A stretch of DNA of 64,000 nt from positions 1,488,001 through 1,552,000 of the forward strand of contig FNSS01000001.1 of assembly GCA_900104855.1 (NCBI GenBank). Reading direction: 5' to 3'. Origin of the DNA: Rhizobiales bacterium GAS188. Lineage in GTDB: Bacteria; Pseudomonadota; Alphaproteobacteria; Rhizobiales; Beijerinckiaceae. Of the stretch, positions 51,131-59,740 are shown piece after piece. Both the position numbers and the translations under genes were made by a program. The notes below the pieces were generated by a model, which was not told the origin of the DNA, made no database searches, and was given only the letters and a program-made list of their open reading frames with translations. Each line of letters starts with the position of its first letter. Position 1 is the first letter of the stretch.

Positions 51131-52825
51131 CTAGGCCGCTAATGCCGCATCGAGCGCCTTCGTGGCCCGGCGCAAGGCGCAGAGGAGACGGTTGCGCGCC
51201 CGCCTCGCGCCGACGCGCAGGAGGAGCTGTGCGTCGGAGCCGGGCTCCGCCTCGGCGAGGTCGCGCAGCTTCTGCAGCGCCGGCCAGGCCGGCTGCGGCA
51301 AGGCCGGGTCATGGCTGAAACGGTCTCCCTCGGTGTAATCGAGCGGCATCAGGGCGCGCGAGACTTGCATCAGGGCAGCGTTGATGCGCGTGAGCCTTGC
51401 GGCATCGTCGCCGGGGTCGCGGGCGGCGAGCGCCTCGGCCTTCACGCGCAAGCTCTCGGTCGAAGCCACCAGGTTGTCGATGCCGAGCGCCGCGCGCAAC
51501 CGCGGAGCGAGCCCGTTCAGCTCGCCGAGGAGCGCCGCCGCGTGAGCCGCATGGTCGAGCGGCAACACCTTGTCGGTCAACAGACGCCACAGGCTCGCGA
51601 CCACGACACGCGTGTCGCGCGCCAGGAACTGCTCGTCGACCTTGTCGAGGAGATCGTGAGGCGTATGCCACCACCAGCCGAGCGGATTGCGCATCTTCAC
51701 CGGGCTCGGCGGCTGATGGCTGATGCTGCCGTACATGGACGGAATGCCGACGCCCCAGAAAGACTGGTCGCTGGAGCGCGACGGACGCTTGCCCTCGTGG
51801 CGCTGCCCGGTCTCGGCGAGCGTCACCGTCCGGGCGAGACCGACGAGCTCAGCGACGACCCCGTTCTCGGTGAGCACGGTGGCGCCGATGCCGCCCGTGG
51901 AATCGACATTCACATGCGCGACGCAGCGCCGGTCGAGCTCCTCGAAATTCTCGTCCACATACCAGGCCGAGCCCGAATAGCGCCCATGCGAATGGCCGGA
52001 CCAGAAGCAGATGCGCAAGCCGCGCTGCCACTCGCCGCGGCGGGAAGCGAGCAGGCGCGCGGCTTCCAGCATGGTGGCGTTAGCGCTGCCATTATCCATG
52101 ACGCCGAAATACCAGGTGTCGTGGTGCCCGGAGAACAGCACGAAGGGCGCCTCTTCGCCACCTCCGGCGTCGAGCTCGCCGACCAATAGCGGCGTCTTGC
52201 GCCAGCCCGTATCCACTTGCGCATGCAGCGTCACGGAAAGCGCGGCGCCCGCCCGCAGCTTGGCGCGCAGGGCTTGCCCATCGGCTTGCGAGATCGTGCA
52301 GGCGACCGTCGACGGCAGCTCGGCGAGAGTCTCGTCCGACGGATTGCCCCAGACCGGCGAGATGCACATCTCGTGCAGATGCTCATGCGGCGAGACGTGC
52401 AATTGCCCGGCGGCGCCGGCCGCCTTGGCACGCGCCGCGACCGCCGGGCTCGCTATGCCGTCGACGAGCACGATCTTGCCGCGGCAATCGGCGCTCGCGA
52501 AATCGGCCTGAATCCCCTCGCCGAGATCGACGAGCACTCCCGTCAGGCCGCCTGTCGGGGAGGGGCGCGAGAAGGAATGGGTGATGCTTTCGAGCACGCG
52601 CCCATCGGCCTCGACCCGCGAGGCTCCCGGCAGGCTGATATAGGCATCATGCGAGATGAGCTCGGTGCGATAGCCGTAAGCGTCGAGGCAGGCCTTCAGA
52701 TAGCGGAAGCTCTCGAGCTCCTCCGGCGTGCCGGAGAGTTTCACGCGCTTGGCGAATTCAGCGCAATGGCGCATCAGCTCCTGGCCGCTGACCGCGGCGC
52801 CGATCTCTGACGCTAGCTCGCTCAT
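51131..52825 (-). CDS. M28-family protein with GHS in place of the GEE motif (copy 1)
   Basis: 564 residues, an M28B (carboxypeptidase II-like) layout with a PA-type insert at about 95-205. Metal ligands appear as His234/Asp236 (SGHHDTW), Asp244 (MDNGSANAT), Asp308 (HVNVDSTGG) and His387 (WWHTPHD). The segment that normally carries the catalytic Glu and a metal-ligand Glu reads FWSGHSHGRYSGSAWY, with His278-Ser279 instead. No signal peptide. It overlaps its paralogue by 4 bp. It may be an amidohydrolase with an altered centre, or a non-peptidase homologue. Confidence 0.82.
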   Translation of the reverse strand: MSELASEIGAAVSGQELMRHCAEFAKRVKLSGTPEELESFRYLKACLDAYGYRTELISHDAYISLPGASRVEADGRVLESITHSFSRPSPTGGLTGVLVDLGEGIQADFASADCRGKIVLVDGIASPAVAARAKAAGAAGQLHVSPHEHLHEMCISPVWGNPSDETLAELPSTVACTISQADGQALRAKLRAGAALSVTLHAQVDTGWRKTPLLVGELDAGGGEEAPFVLFSGHHDTWYFGVMDNGSANATMLEAARLLASRRGEWQRGLRICFWSGHSHGRYSGSAWYVDENFEELDRRCVAHVNVDSTGGIGATVLTENGVVAELVGLARTVTLAETGQRHEGKRPSRSSDQSFWGVGIPSMYGSISHQPPSPVKMRNPLGWWWHTPHDLLDKVDEQFLARDTRVVVASLWRLLTDKVLPLDHAAHAAALLGELNGLAPRLRAALGIDNLVASTESLRVKAEALAARDPGDDAARLTRINAALMQVSRALMPLDYTEGDRFSHDPALPQPAWPALQKLRDLAEAEPGSDAQLLLRVGARRARNRLLCALRRATKALDAALAA

Positions 52826-54564
52826 GTGCAGGCTCCCATGACCAATCGCGTCGCCGCGCGCAGCGCTGCCACATAGCGGTTCTGGCCGCGCATCAGCTCG
52901 ACTTCGCCGACCGGCCGCAATTCGGCGGAAAGCTGCGGCAGCTCGGCGGCGATAGCGAGCGTCGGCAGCGGCGGCACCGTATAGGCCGGGTCGTGGCGGA
53001 AGCGCGGCTCGCGCGTGTAGTTGATCGGCACCAGGAGGCGCGACAGCCCGAAGATCGCGGCATTGCGCGAGGCGGCCGGGGCCTTCGAGGTCGAAAGCTG
53101 CTCGAGGGCCGTCTTCAGCTCCTGCGTCGCCCGCCGCGCCGCGCTGAGATCGGCGAGGCCGTTCGACTGCTTCTCGTAAGCCTCGATCGTGGCCAGGAAT
53201 TCATCGCAGGTCGCAACCCAGTCGAAGGGCAGGATTTCCGGATTGGCGACCCGCAGGACGCCGAGCAGATAGATGCGGATATCCTTGAGCAGGATGTCGC
53301 GATCGGCGATCTCAAGCGTGTCGTTCTCGGTGTGCCAGGCGATGTTGGCGCCGCAGCCCGAGACGTCATAGTAGTTCTTCTGCGCCCGCAGCGCCTCCGG
53401 CATGGTGGAGGACAGCATGAGGAAGCTCGGCAGCCCGATATTGTTGAAGCTGTAATCGCCGGCTTGCGGGGGCCGCATCGTCCTCACTTCGGCATCCGGC
53501 ACGATATCGCGGATCGCCTGCGTGGCGAGCGCCGCGCTCTCGCTGAAGGCGCGCGTCTCGTGATAGCTCGTGGCCCAGCGGCAGCCTGGGCTGTCGCAAT
53601 TGATCTGGGCGACGCAGTTCTCGTCCAGCTCGATGGCGAAGCGGTCGGTGAACCAGGTCGATCCGGCATAGCGGCCGGTCGAATGCCCGGGCCACCAGGC
53701 GAGCTTGACCGAGCGGCGTAAGGATTGCCGGTTGGCGAAAAGCACACGCGCCAGCTCCATCAGGGTCGCGTCGCCCGTGGCATTGTCGCCGACCCCGACA
53801 TCCCAGCTGTCGTAATGGCCGTGCACCAGCACGAAGGCATCGGGTTCCTTGGCGCCGCGAATGGTGGCGACCGGGATCTTCTGGGGAAACCAACCTTCCT
53901 GCATTTCGGTGCGGATGGTCGCCTCACCGCCCGCTTCGGCGAGCGCCATGAGCTTTTGCCCGTCGGGATTGTTGACGGCCACCACCGGGATCTTGGGCTT
54001 CCTCGGCAGGTCGGCAAGATCGGGCGAGCCCCATATGGTGGTGCAAGTGCCCCAGTGGATGTCGATGCCCGGATTGACCGCGATCAGGCCGATGCCGCCC
54101 CATTCCTCGATCAGCGATGTGAGCGCGGGATTGCCAAAACCCGACATGACCACGATCTTGCCGCCGACCTTGGCCTTGAGCTCATCGAGCGAGCGGATGC
54201 TGCCGCCGAACAAGGTGGCGATGTCGCGGTTGTAGCTCCTCAACGCCTTGGGGTTCGCGGTCAGCTTGACGAGCTTGGCGGTGCGGCCCCCGGACACCGA
54301 AAGCGCCGAGGAGGGGGGCTTTGCCCGATAGGTGACACCGCCGGCCGTGACCGAAGCCGATAGCGGGATCGACAGATAGAGGCTCGGCTCATGCACCTCG
54401 ACCGGCACGCCGGCGCCGCGCAGCCTCTGCACGATCACATCGGCCGAGCGATTGACGTCCTCCGGGCGCCAGCGCGGCAGGGTGGAGAAGCTTTCCACCA
54501 GCTCCCAGGGCAGATCGAGGCTCGCGGCATCGAGGAAACGGCGTTCGATATCGCTGATCGGCAC
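52822..54564 (-). CDS. M28-family protein with GHS in place of the GEE motif (copy 2)
   Basis: 580 residues, paralogue of the next gene with the same layout: PA-type insert about 90-230, then His250/Asp252 (HGHYDSW), Asp260 (GDNATGD), His294-Ser295 in WWPGHSTGRYAGSTWF, Asp324 (NCDSPG) and His411 (WHTENDT). The canonical Glu-Glu pair is again replaced. No signal peptide, so a cytoplasmic enzyme. First gene of the minus-strand operon, diverging from the permuted solute-binding protein. The two copies may form a heteromer. Confidence 0.82.
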   Translation of the reverse strand: MPISDIERRFLDAASLDLPWELVESFSTLPRWRPEDVNRSADVIVQRLRGAGVPVEVHEPSLYLSIPLSASVTAGGVTYRAKPPSSALSVSGGRTAKLVKLTANPKALRSYNRDIATLFGGSIRSLDELKAKVGGKIVVMSGFGNPALTSLIEEWGGIGLIAVNPGIDIHWGTCTTIWGSPDLADLPRKPKIPVVAVNNPDGQKLMALAEAGGEATIRTEMQEGWFPQKIPVATIRGAKEPDAFVLVHGHYDSWDVGVGDNATGDATLMELARVLFANRQSLRRSVKLAWWPGHSTGRYAGSTWFTDRFAIELDENCVAQINCDSPGCRWATSYHETRAFSESAALATQAIRDIVPDAEVRTMRPPQAGDYSFNNIGLPSFLMLSSTMPEALRAQKNYYDVSGCGANIAWHTENDTLEIADRDILLKDIRIYLLGVLRVANPEILPFDWVATCDEFLATIEAYEKQSNGLADLSAARRATQELKTALEQLSTSKAPAASRNAAIFGLSRLLVPINYTREPRFRHDPAYTVPPLPTLAIAAELPQLSAELRPVGEVELMRGQNRYVAALRAATRLVMGACT

Positions 54565-54957
54565 GAGAAGCTCCCCTTGGGCAGTGATTGGCTCTGAACC
54601 GCATCATCTTTTGCCTGGTTCGAACGGCGAACCGATGTTTCACTGAGTTTCGTTTGCCGTCAACCCGATTTCTGCGGCGCTCAGCGTTGCCGCAAGCAGA
54701 GCAGCTATGAGCCAAGCAATTGTGCAACGCCTGTCGATTTCCGCGCCACCGACAGATGGTTCGCCGTTCGCCATCCACCATGCCAGGGCATGCGGAGCGT
54801 CGTTTTCGCAATTCTGCTTGTGGGCAGGCGAAACATCGTTTTAGATGGCCGCAATAGTTGCGTGGAGGACGGCTTCATCGTCGTGATGTCCACGCGGAGA
54901 GGCTCGCGGTTTGCCCGCAGCTCTCGAAGGCATGGGGGATGCAAGGGGATGAAAGCC
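54565..54957. promoter_or_regulatory. Divergent promoter region with candidate operators
   Basis: 393 bp without a gene. GGTTCG-AACGG-CGAACC (54617-54633) is a perfect 6+6 inverted repeat. A related GGTTCGCCGTTCGCC, inside GATGG...CCATC, lies at about 54756-54776. These are candidates for the IclR-type regulator encoded at 60.7 kb, which would coordinate both operons. Confidence 0.35.
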
Positions 54958-56622
54958 ATGATGCTGTCTCGCCGCACGCTTCTCGCCTCGGTCTGTCTCG
55001 CCGCGCTGCGGCTGCCCGCCTTCGCCGCCACCGCCGGCGACCAGATCCGCAAGCTCGTCATCGTCAGCGCCGCCCAGGCCTCGGACCCGCAGGAGTTCCA
55101 GGCGGCGCAGCTCCTGGCTCAGGCCTGGCGGCAGCTCGGTCTCGACATCGAGGTGCGCGGCATGCCGCGTCCCCAGCTCGCCGACCTCGTCTGGAACACG
55201 CGCGAGAAATGGGACATGACGATGTGGCGCATGGTCGGCCGGCCTGAGCGCAGCGATCCGGACGAGTTCGCCTATAACCTCTTCAATCCAGCGACCGCCG
55301 CCACCGGCTATGATTTCGTGGGCTACGACAACCCGAACTACATGAAGATCGCCGAGGCGCAGCGCTCCGAGCTCGACCCGAAGAAGCGCAAGAAGCTGAT
55401 CTTCGAGGCGCAAGACGCCATCAACAAGGACCAGCCCTACATCTTCCTGGTCTATCCCAAGAACGTGCTCGCCTTCGACAAGAGCGTCTGGAAGCCGGAG
55501 AGCGTCGTCGAGCAGAGCGGCATCGGCATCCGCTCATTCTGGACCTTCCTGCGCGCCGAGCCGGTCGGCGCCCAGAAGGACATGATCTGCAACGCGGCCG
55601 AGGCGATGCTGGCGCTCAACCCGCTCTATATCAGCGGCGCCATCGATTCCTGGCTGACCGAGATCGTCTGGGATCGGCTGATGCGCATGGGCCCGGACGG
55701 CCTGCCGATCCCCTGGGCGGCGCAGACGGTGACTCAGGTCGATCCGACCACGGTCGATTGCGTGCTGCGGCCGGGCCAGAAATGGCATGACGGCAAGCCC
55801 ATGACCGTCGATGACGTGGTATTCTCCTTCAAGGCGCCGGCCATGGGCGACAAATCGCCGATGTACAAGCCCTTCGTGGCGAGCATCGCCGATGTCGCCG
55901 CGACCGATGAGCAAACGGTGCGCTTCAAGCTCAAGACGCCGAGCGCCGCCTTCGCAGCCTCGACGCTCGCCAAGATCAACCTCATTCCCAAACATGTCTG
56001 GGAACCGATCCTCGCCGATCTGATGACCAAGCCGCAGAATGTCGAGACCTATCAGGAAGAGCATCCGATCGGCTCCGGCCCGTTCAAGGTGGCGCGCTTC
56101 AAATTCACCGAGGAGGTCGTGCTCGAGGCTAACAAAGACTATTGGGAACCACCCCGCATGGCGCGCTGCATCTTCCGCGTCATCACCAACACGGGCGCTG
56201 CGCTCGGCATGCTGCCCAGGGGCGAGGTCAACTTCCTCACCGATTATCGCGGCGACCCGAAGCTGCTCACCGATCTCGCCAAGCAGAATCCGAATATCGA
56301 GGTGGTCTCGACCATCGATATGGGCTTCCGCTTCGTGGCGCCGAACCAGCGCCGCCCGCCCTTCAACGACCCGGCCTTCCGCCGCGCCTTGTCCTACGCC
56401 ACCAACCGCCAGCTGATGGCGGCCGCCGCCTGGAACGGCTTCGCGGTGCCGGCGAACTCGATCATCTCGCCGGCCCTCAAATTCTGGAGCAAGCCCGGCA
56501 TCGACGACCTCAAGGTCGATATGTCGACCGCCAAGAAGATGCTGGAGGATGCGGGCTATGCGCTGGTCGGCGGCAAGCTGCACTATCCGGACGGCGTGAA
56601 GGAGACGCTCGCGGCAAACTGA
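54958..56622 (+). CDS. Circularly permuted dipeptide-type (SBP family 5) solute-binding protein
   Basis: 554 residues; AAGGGG lies 9 nt before ATG 54958. A signal peptide (RRTLLASVCLAALRLPAFA) spans residues 5-23. Residues about 31-200 match the C-terminal segment of DppA-like proteins (QLLAQAWRQLGLDIEV, MTMWRMVGRPERSDPDEF, VGYDNPNYMKIAEAQ, DPKKRKKLIFEAQDAI). Residues about 205-530 then give the normal N-terminal part (ALNPLYISGAIDSW, VLRPGQKWHDGKPMTVDDVV, GSGPFKVARF, FRRALSYATNRQL). The chain ends at the KKMLEDAGY helix that normally precedes the C-terminal segment. It is followed by DppBCDF genes and should be their binding protein. Confidence 0.85.
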   Translation: MMLSRRTLLASVCLAALRLPAFAATAGDQIRKLVIVSAAQASDPQEFQAAQLLAQAWRQLGLDIEVRGMPRPQLADLVWNTREKWDMTMWRMVGRPERSDPDEFAYNLFNPATAATGYDFVGYDNPNYMKIAEAQRSELDPKKRKKLIFEAQDAINKDQPYIFLVYPKNVLAFDKSVWKPESVVEQSGIGIRSFWTFLRAEPVGAQKDMICNAAEAMLALNPLYISGAIDSWLTEIVWDRLMRMGPDGLPIPWAAQTVTQVDPTTVDCVLRPGQKWHDGKPMTVDDVVFSFKAPAMGDKSPMYKPFVASIADVAATDEQTVRFKLKTPSAAFAASTLAKINLIPKHVWEPILADLMTKPQNVETYQEEHPIGSGPFKVARFKFTEEVVLEANKDYWEPPRMARCIFRVITNTGAALGMLPRGEVNFLTDYRGDPKLLTDLAKQNPNIEVVSTIDMGFRFVAPNQRRPPFNDPAFRRALSYATNRQLMAAAAWNGFAVPANSIISPALKFWSKPGIDDLKVDMSTAKKMLEDAGYALVGGKLHYPDGVKETLAAN

Positions 56623-56669
56623 TGCGCATGATCAGTGGACAGGGATTCGAGGCGCAACGCTCGTGCGCA

Positions 56670-56830
56670 TTCCTTCTCCCGCTCTTTTGCGGGAGAAGGT
56701 GCCGAGGCGAAGCCGAGGCGGATGAGGGCGGTCGAGCGCTTCACCGGCGTCCCTCATCCGCCTTCACTACTCAGAGTCTTTCTATTCAAGACTTGCACCT
56801 TCTCCCGCCTCAAGTGGCGGGAGAAGGAAG
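56670..56830. repeat. REP-like repeat pair between binding protein and dppB
   Basis: CCTTCTCCCGC...GCGGGAGAAGG hairpins occur at both ends (about 56672-56698 and 56800-56828). GGATGAGGGC and its complement CCCTCATCC lie inside. Being within an operon it may lower dppBCDF expression relative to the binding protein. Confidence 0.8.
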
Positions 56831-56851
56831 GCGCGCGGGAGCTGATCCCGC

Positions 56852-57826
56852 ATGAGCTTTGTCGGCAGGCGGTTCCTGCACATGCTCTTCGTGCTGTGGG
56901 CGATCGCGACCATCATGTTCCTGATGTTTCGCCTGATGCCGGGCGATCCGAGCACCGCCTATATCGACCCGAACTTCACGGGCGAGCAGCGTCAGCTGGT
57001 GCTGCAGCAATTCGGCCTCGATAAGCCGCTCTCCGAGCAATATCTCATCTTCCTCAAGAACCTCGCCCAGGGCGAGTTCGGCCTGTCCTTCCGCTACCGC
57101 CAGCCGGTGCTCGGCCTGATCCTGTCGGTCCTGCCGAACACGCTGCTGTTGACGATGACGGCGCTGTTCTCGGCCTATATCTTCGGTGGCCTGTTCGGAG
57201 CGCTGCTCGCCTGGAAGCGCGGCTCCACATTCGAGGCCGTGTCGATCCCGATCGTGCTGACGACGCGCGCCATGCCGGATTTCTGGCTCGGCATGCTGGT
57301 GCTCGCCGTGCTCGCCTTCGGGCTCGGCTGGTTTCCGTCGGGCGGCGCCAATGTGGCGGGCGCGACCTACGCGTCCGAATGGGGCCGCATCTTCTCGATC
57401 GATTATCTGCGCCATCTGGCGCTGCCAGTGCTCACGCTCGCGATCTTCCTGCAGGGCCTGCCGGTGCTGCTGATGCGCTCCAACATGCTCGAGGTGATGC
57501 GCGAGGAGTTCGTCACCATGGCGCGCATGAAGGGACTGCCGGAGCGCAGCATCATGCTGCGCCATGCCGCGCGGAACGCGCTCCTGCCCCTCGTCACCGC
57601 CTTCGCCATCACCTTCGGCCAGCTCATCGGCAACAATGTCGTGGTCGAGACCGTGTTCTCCTGGCCGGGCCTCGGCCGCATGCTCGTCGATGCGGTCGCG
57701 AACAGCGATTATCCGCTGGCGCAGGGCGCCTTCCTGGTGATCGCCTTTGTGCTGGTGTTCATGAACTTCGTCGCCGATCTCGTCTACGGCCTGCTCGATC
57801 CGCGGGTGGCGCACGCACATGGCTGA
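56852..57826 (+). CDS. dppB: Dipeptide-type ABC transporter permease
   Basis: 324 residues, six hydrophobic segments. DppB/OppB features: MLFVLWAIATIMFLMFRLMP, GDPSTAYID, the LAQGEFGLSFRYRQPV loop and the EAA motif region (EFVTMARMKGLPERSIMLRH), then VVVETVFSWPGLGRMLVDAV. It pairs with DppC to form the membrane channel. The next gene starts 8 bp before its end. Confidence 0.88.
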   Translation: MSFVGRRFLHMLFVLWAIATIMFLMFRLMPGDPSTAYIDPNFTGEQRQLVLQQFGLDKPLSEQYLIFLKNLAQGEFGLSFRYRQPVLGLILSVLPNTLLLTMTALFSAYIFGGLFGALLAWKRGSTFEAVSIPIVLTTRAMPDFWLGMLVLAVLAFGLGWFPSGGANVAGATYASEWGRIFSIDYLRHLALPVLTLAIFLQGLPVLLMRSNMLEVMREEFVTMARMKGLPERSIMLRHAARNALLPLVTAFAITFGQLIGNNVVVETVFSWPGLGRMLVDAVANSDYPLAQGAFLVIAFVLVFMNFVADLVYGLLDPRVAHAHG

Positions 57827-58736
57827 GCCGCTCGCTCTTCCCCTCGCGCCGACCGAAGACGACAGGCGCCCGCGCCGCAAGGCAGCGGCGCTCCTCGCCC
57901 AGCTGCGCGACCCTTATGCGCTGATCGGCGTCTCGATCTACCTCGCCTTCCTCCTGGTCGCGATCTTCGCCGACGCGCTCGCTCCCTACAGCCCGACCGA
58001 CATCCTGTTCACCGATGACGGCCAGCTCGCTTCGGCCTTGCCGCCGAGCGCGGCGCATCTCCTCGGCACCACCAATCTCGGCCGTGACGTGTTCTCGCAG
58101 CTGGTGCTCGGCGCCAGGCCCTCGCTCTTCGTCGGCCTGACCGCCGCCACGGCGGTCGCGACGCTCGGCACCATCGCGGGCCTCGTAGCGGGCTATCTCG
58201 GCGGCTTCATCGACAGGGCGTTGATGCGGCTCGCGGACGTCATTCTCGGCCTGCCCTTCCTGCCCTTCGTCATCGTGACGATCGCCCTCACCGGACCCAG
58301 CCTGACGCATATCGTGCTCGCCGTGGCGCTGCTGCTCTGGCCCAACGCCGCGCGCGTCATCCGCAGCCAGGTGCTGACATTGTCGCAGCGCCAATTCGTC
58401 GAGGCGGCGCGGGTCACGGGCGCGAGCCCATGGCGCATCATCTTCGTGCATGTCGCACCGAATGTGCTCCCCCTCTCCTTCCTCTACGGCACCATCGCGG
58501 TCGGCTGGGCGATCCTGACGCAGGCGAGCGTCAGCTTCCTCGGCTTCGGCGATGCCGACGTCATCTCCTGGGGCACGATGCTCCAGGACGCCTATGCGTC
58601 GCAGGCGCTCGATCGCGGCCAATATACCTGGTTCGTGCCGCCCGGCATCTGCATCGTTCTCGTGGTGCTGGCCGGCTTCTTCATCAGCCGCGGCTATGAG
58701 GAGCTGCTCTTCCCCAAATTGAGGGACGATCGATGA
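57819..58736 (+). CDS. dppC: Dipeptide-type ABC transporter permease
   Basis: 305 residues with six hydrophobic segments. DppC features: LIGVSIYLAFLLVAIFADAL, HLLGTTNLGRDVFSQLVLGA, GLVAGYLGGFIDRALMRLAD and the EAA loop QFVEAARVTGASPWRIIFVH. It overlaps dppB and dppD by 8 and 4 bp, showing tight coupling. Confidence 0.88.
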   Translation: MAEPLALPLAPTEDDRRPRRKAAALLAQLRDPYALIGVSIYLAFLLVAIFADALAPYSPTDILFTDDGQLASALPPSAAHLLGTTNLGRDVFSQLVLGARPSLFVGLTAATAVATLGTIAGLVAGYLGGFIDRALMRLADVILGLPFLPFVIVTIALTGPSLTHIVLAVALLLWPNAARVIRSQVLTLSQRQFVEAARVTGASPWRIIFVHVAPNVLPLSFLYGTIAVGWAILTQASVSFLGFGDADVISWGTMLQDAYASQALDRGQYTWFVPPGICIVLVVLAGFFISRGYEELLFPKLRDDR

Positions 58737-59740
58737 CTGAGCTTCTCAGCGTCGAGGACTTTGCCGTGGCTTATCGCCTGGGCGAGACGAGCGTGCATGC
58801 CGTCGACGGCGTCGATTTCGCCGTGCCGACCGGCGCCATGCTCGGCCTCGTCGGCGAATCCGGATGCGGCAAGACGACCTTGGCGCGCGCCCTCATGGGG
58901 GTCCTGCCGGGCAATGCGCGCATCACGCGCGGCAAGGTGCGCCTCGAGGGCATCGACCTGACGGCACTGCCGCCGGGAGAATTGCGGGCGAGGCTCTGGC
59001 GCGACATCTCCTTCGTGCCGCAGACGGCGATGAACGCGCTTGATCCGGTCTATCGCCTGCGCGACCAGATGCGCGAGGTGCTGTGCCGGCGCGGCGGGCT
59101 CTCCAAGGGGGAAGCGGATGAGCGCGCCGCGAGCCTGTTCCGCGCCGTCGGCCTCGATCCGAGCCGGCTGATGGACTACCCGCACCAGTTCTCCGGCGGG
59201 ATGCGCCAGCGCGCCGCCATCGCCATGGCGCTGGCGCTGCGGCCGAAGCTGGTGATCGCCGATGAGCCGGTGACGGCGCTCGACGTAATCGTGCAGCGGC
59301 AGGTGCTCGACACGATCCGCGGCTTGAGCCTGGAGCTTGGCCTGTCGGCGATCGTGGTGACGCATGACATCAGCGTCGTCGCCTATCTCTGCTCGGTGGT
59401 CGCAGTGATGTATGCAGGCCAGATCGTCGAATTCGGCCCGACCGACAAGGTGATGCGCGAGCCGGCGCACCCTTACACCATGGGCCTGATGAATGCCTCC
59501 CCCGATCTCGAACGTGCCGACGCAGAACTGGTGCCGATCGAAGGGTCGCCGCCGAGCCTCGTGCAACCGCCGGCCGGATGCCGTTTCGCGGCGCGCTGTC
59601 CCTTCGCGCTGCCGGCCTGCTCGCAGGAGCGGCCGCGCATGATCGATGTCGGGGCCGAGCACCGGGCGGCCTGCATCCGCAGCGGCGAAGCCACGACGTT
59701 GCGCGCACAGGCGAGGGAGGCAGCGACATGGCGGCGATGA
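58733..59740 (+). CDS. dppD: Dipeptide-type ABC transporter ATP-binding protein
   Basis: 335 residues. Walker [15 protein letters not shown] (about residue 41), Q-loop FVPQTAMNALDPV, signature FSGGMRQRAAIAMAL, Walker B LVIADEPVTALD and switch His in VVTHDISVV. The C-terminal oligopeptide-transporter extension with a Cys cluster (CRFAARCPFALPAC) is present. It overlaps dppF by 13 bp. Confidence 0.9.
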   Translation: MTELLSVEDFAVAYRLGETSVHAVDGVDFAVPTGAMLGLVGESGCGKTTLARALMGVLPGNARITRGKVRLEGIDLTALPPGELRARLWRDISFVPQTAMNALDPVYRLRDQMREVLCRRGGLSKGEADERAASLFRAVGLDPSRLMDYPHQFSGGMRQRAAIAMALALRPKLVIADEPVTALDVIVQRQVLDTIRGLSLELGLSAIVVTHDISVVAYLCSVVAVMYAGQIVEFGPTDKVMREPAHPYTMGLMNASPDLERADAELVPIEGSPPSLVQPPAGCRFAARCPFALPACSQERPRMIDVGAEHRAACIRSGEATTLRAQAREAATWRR

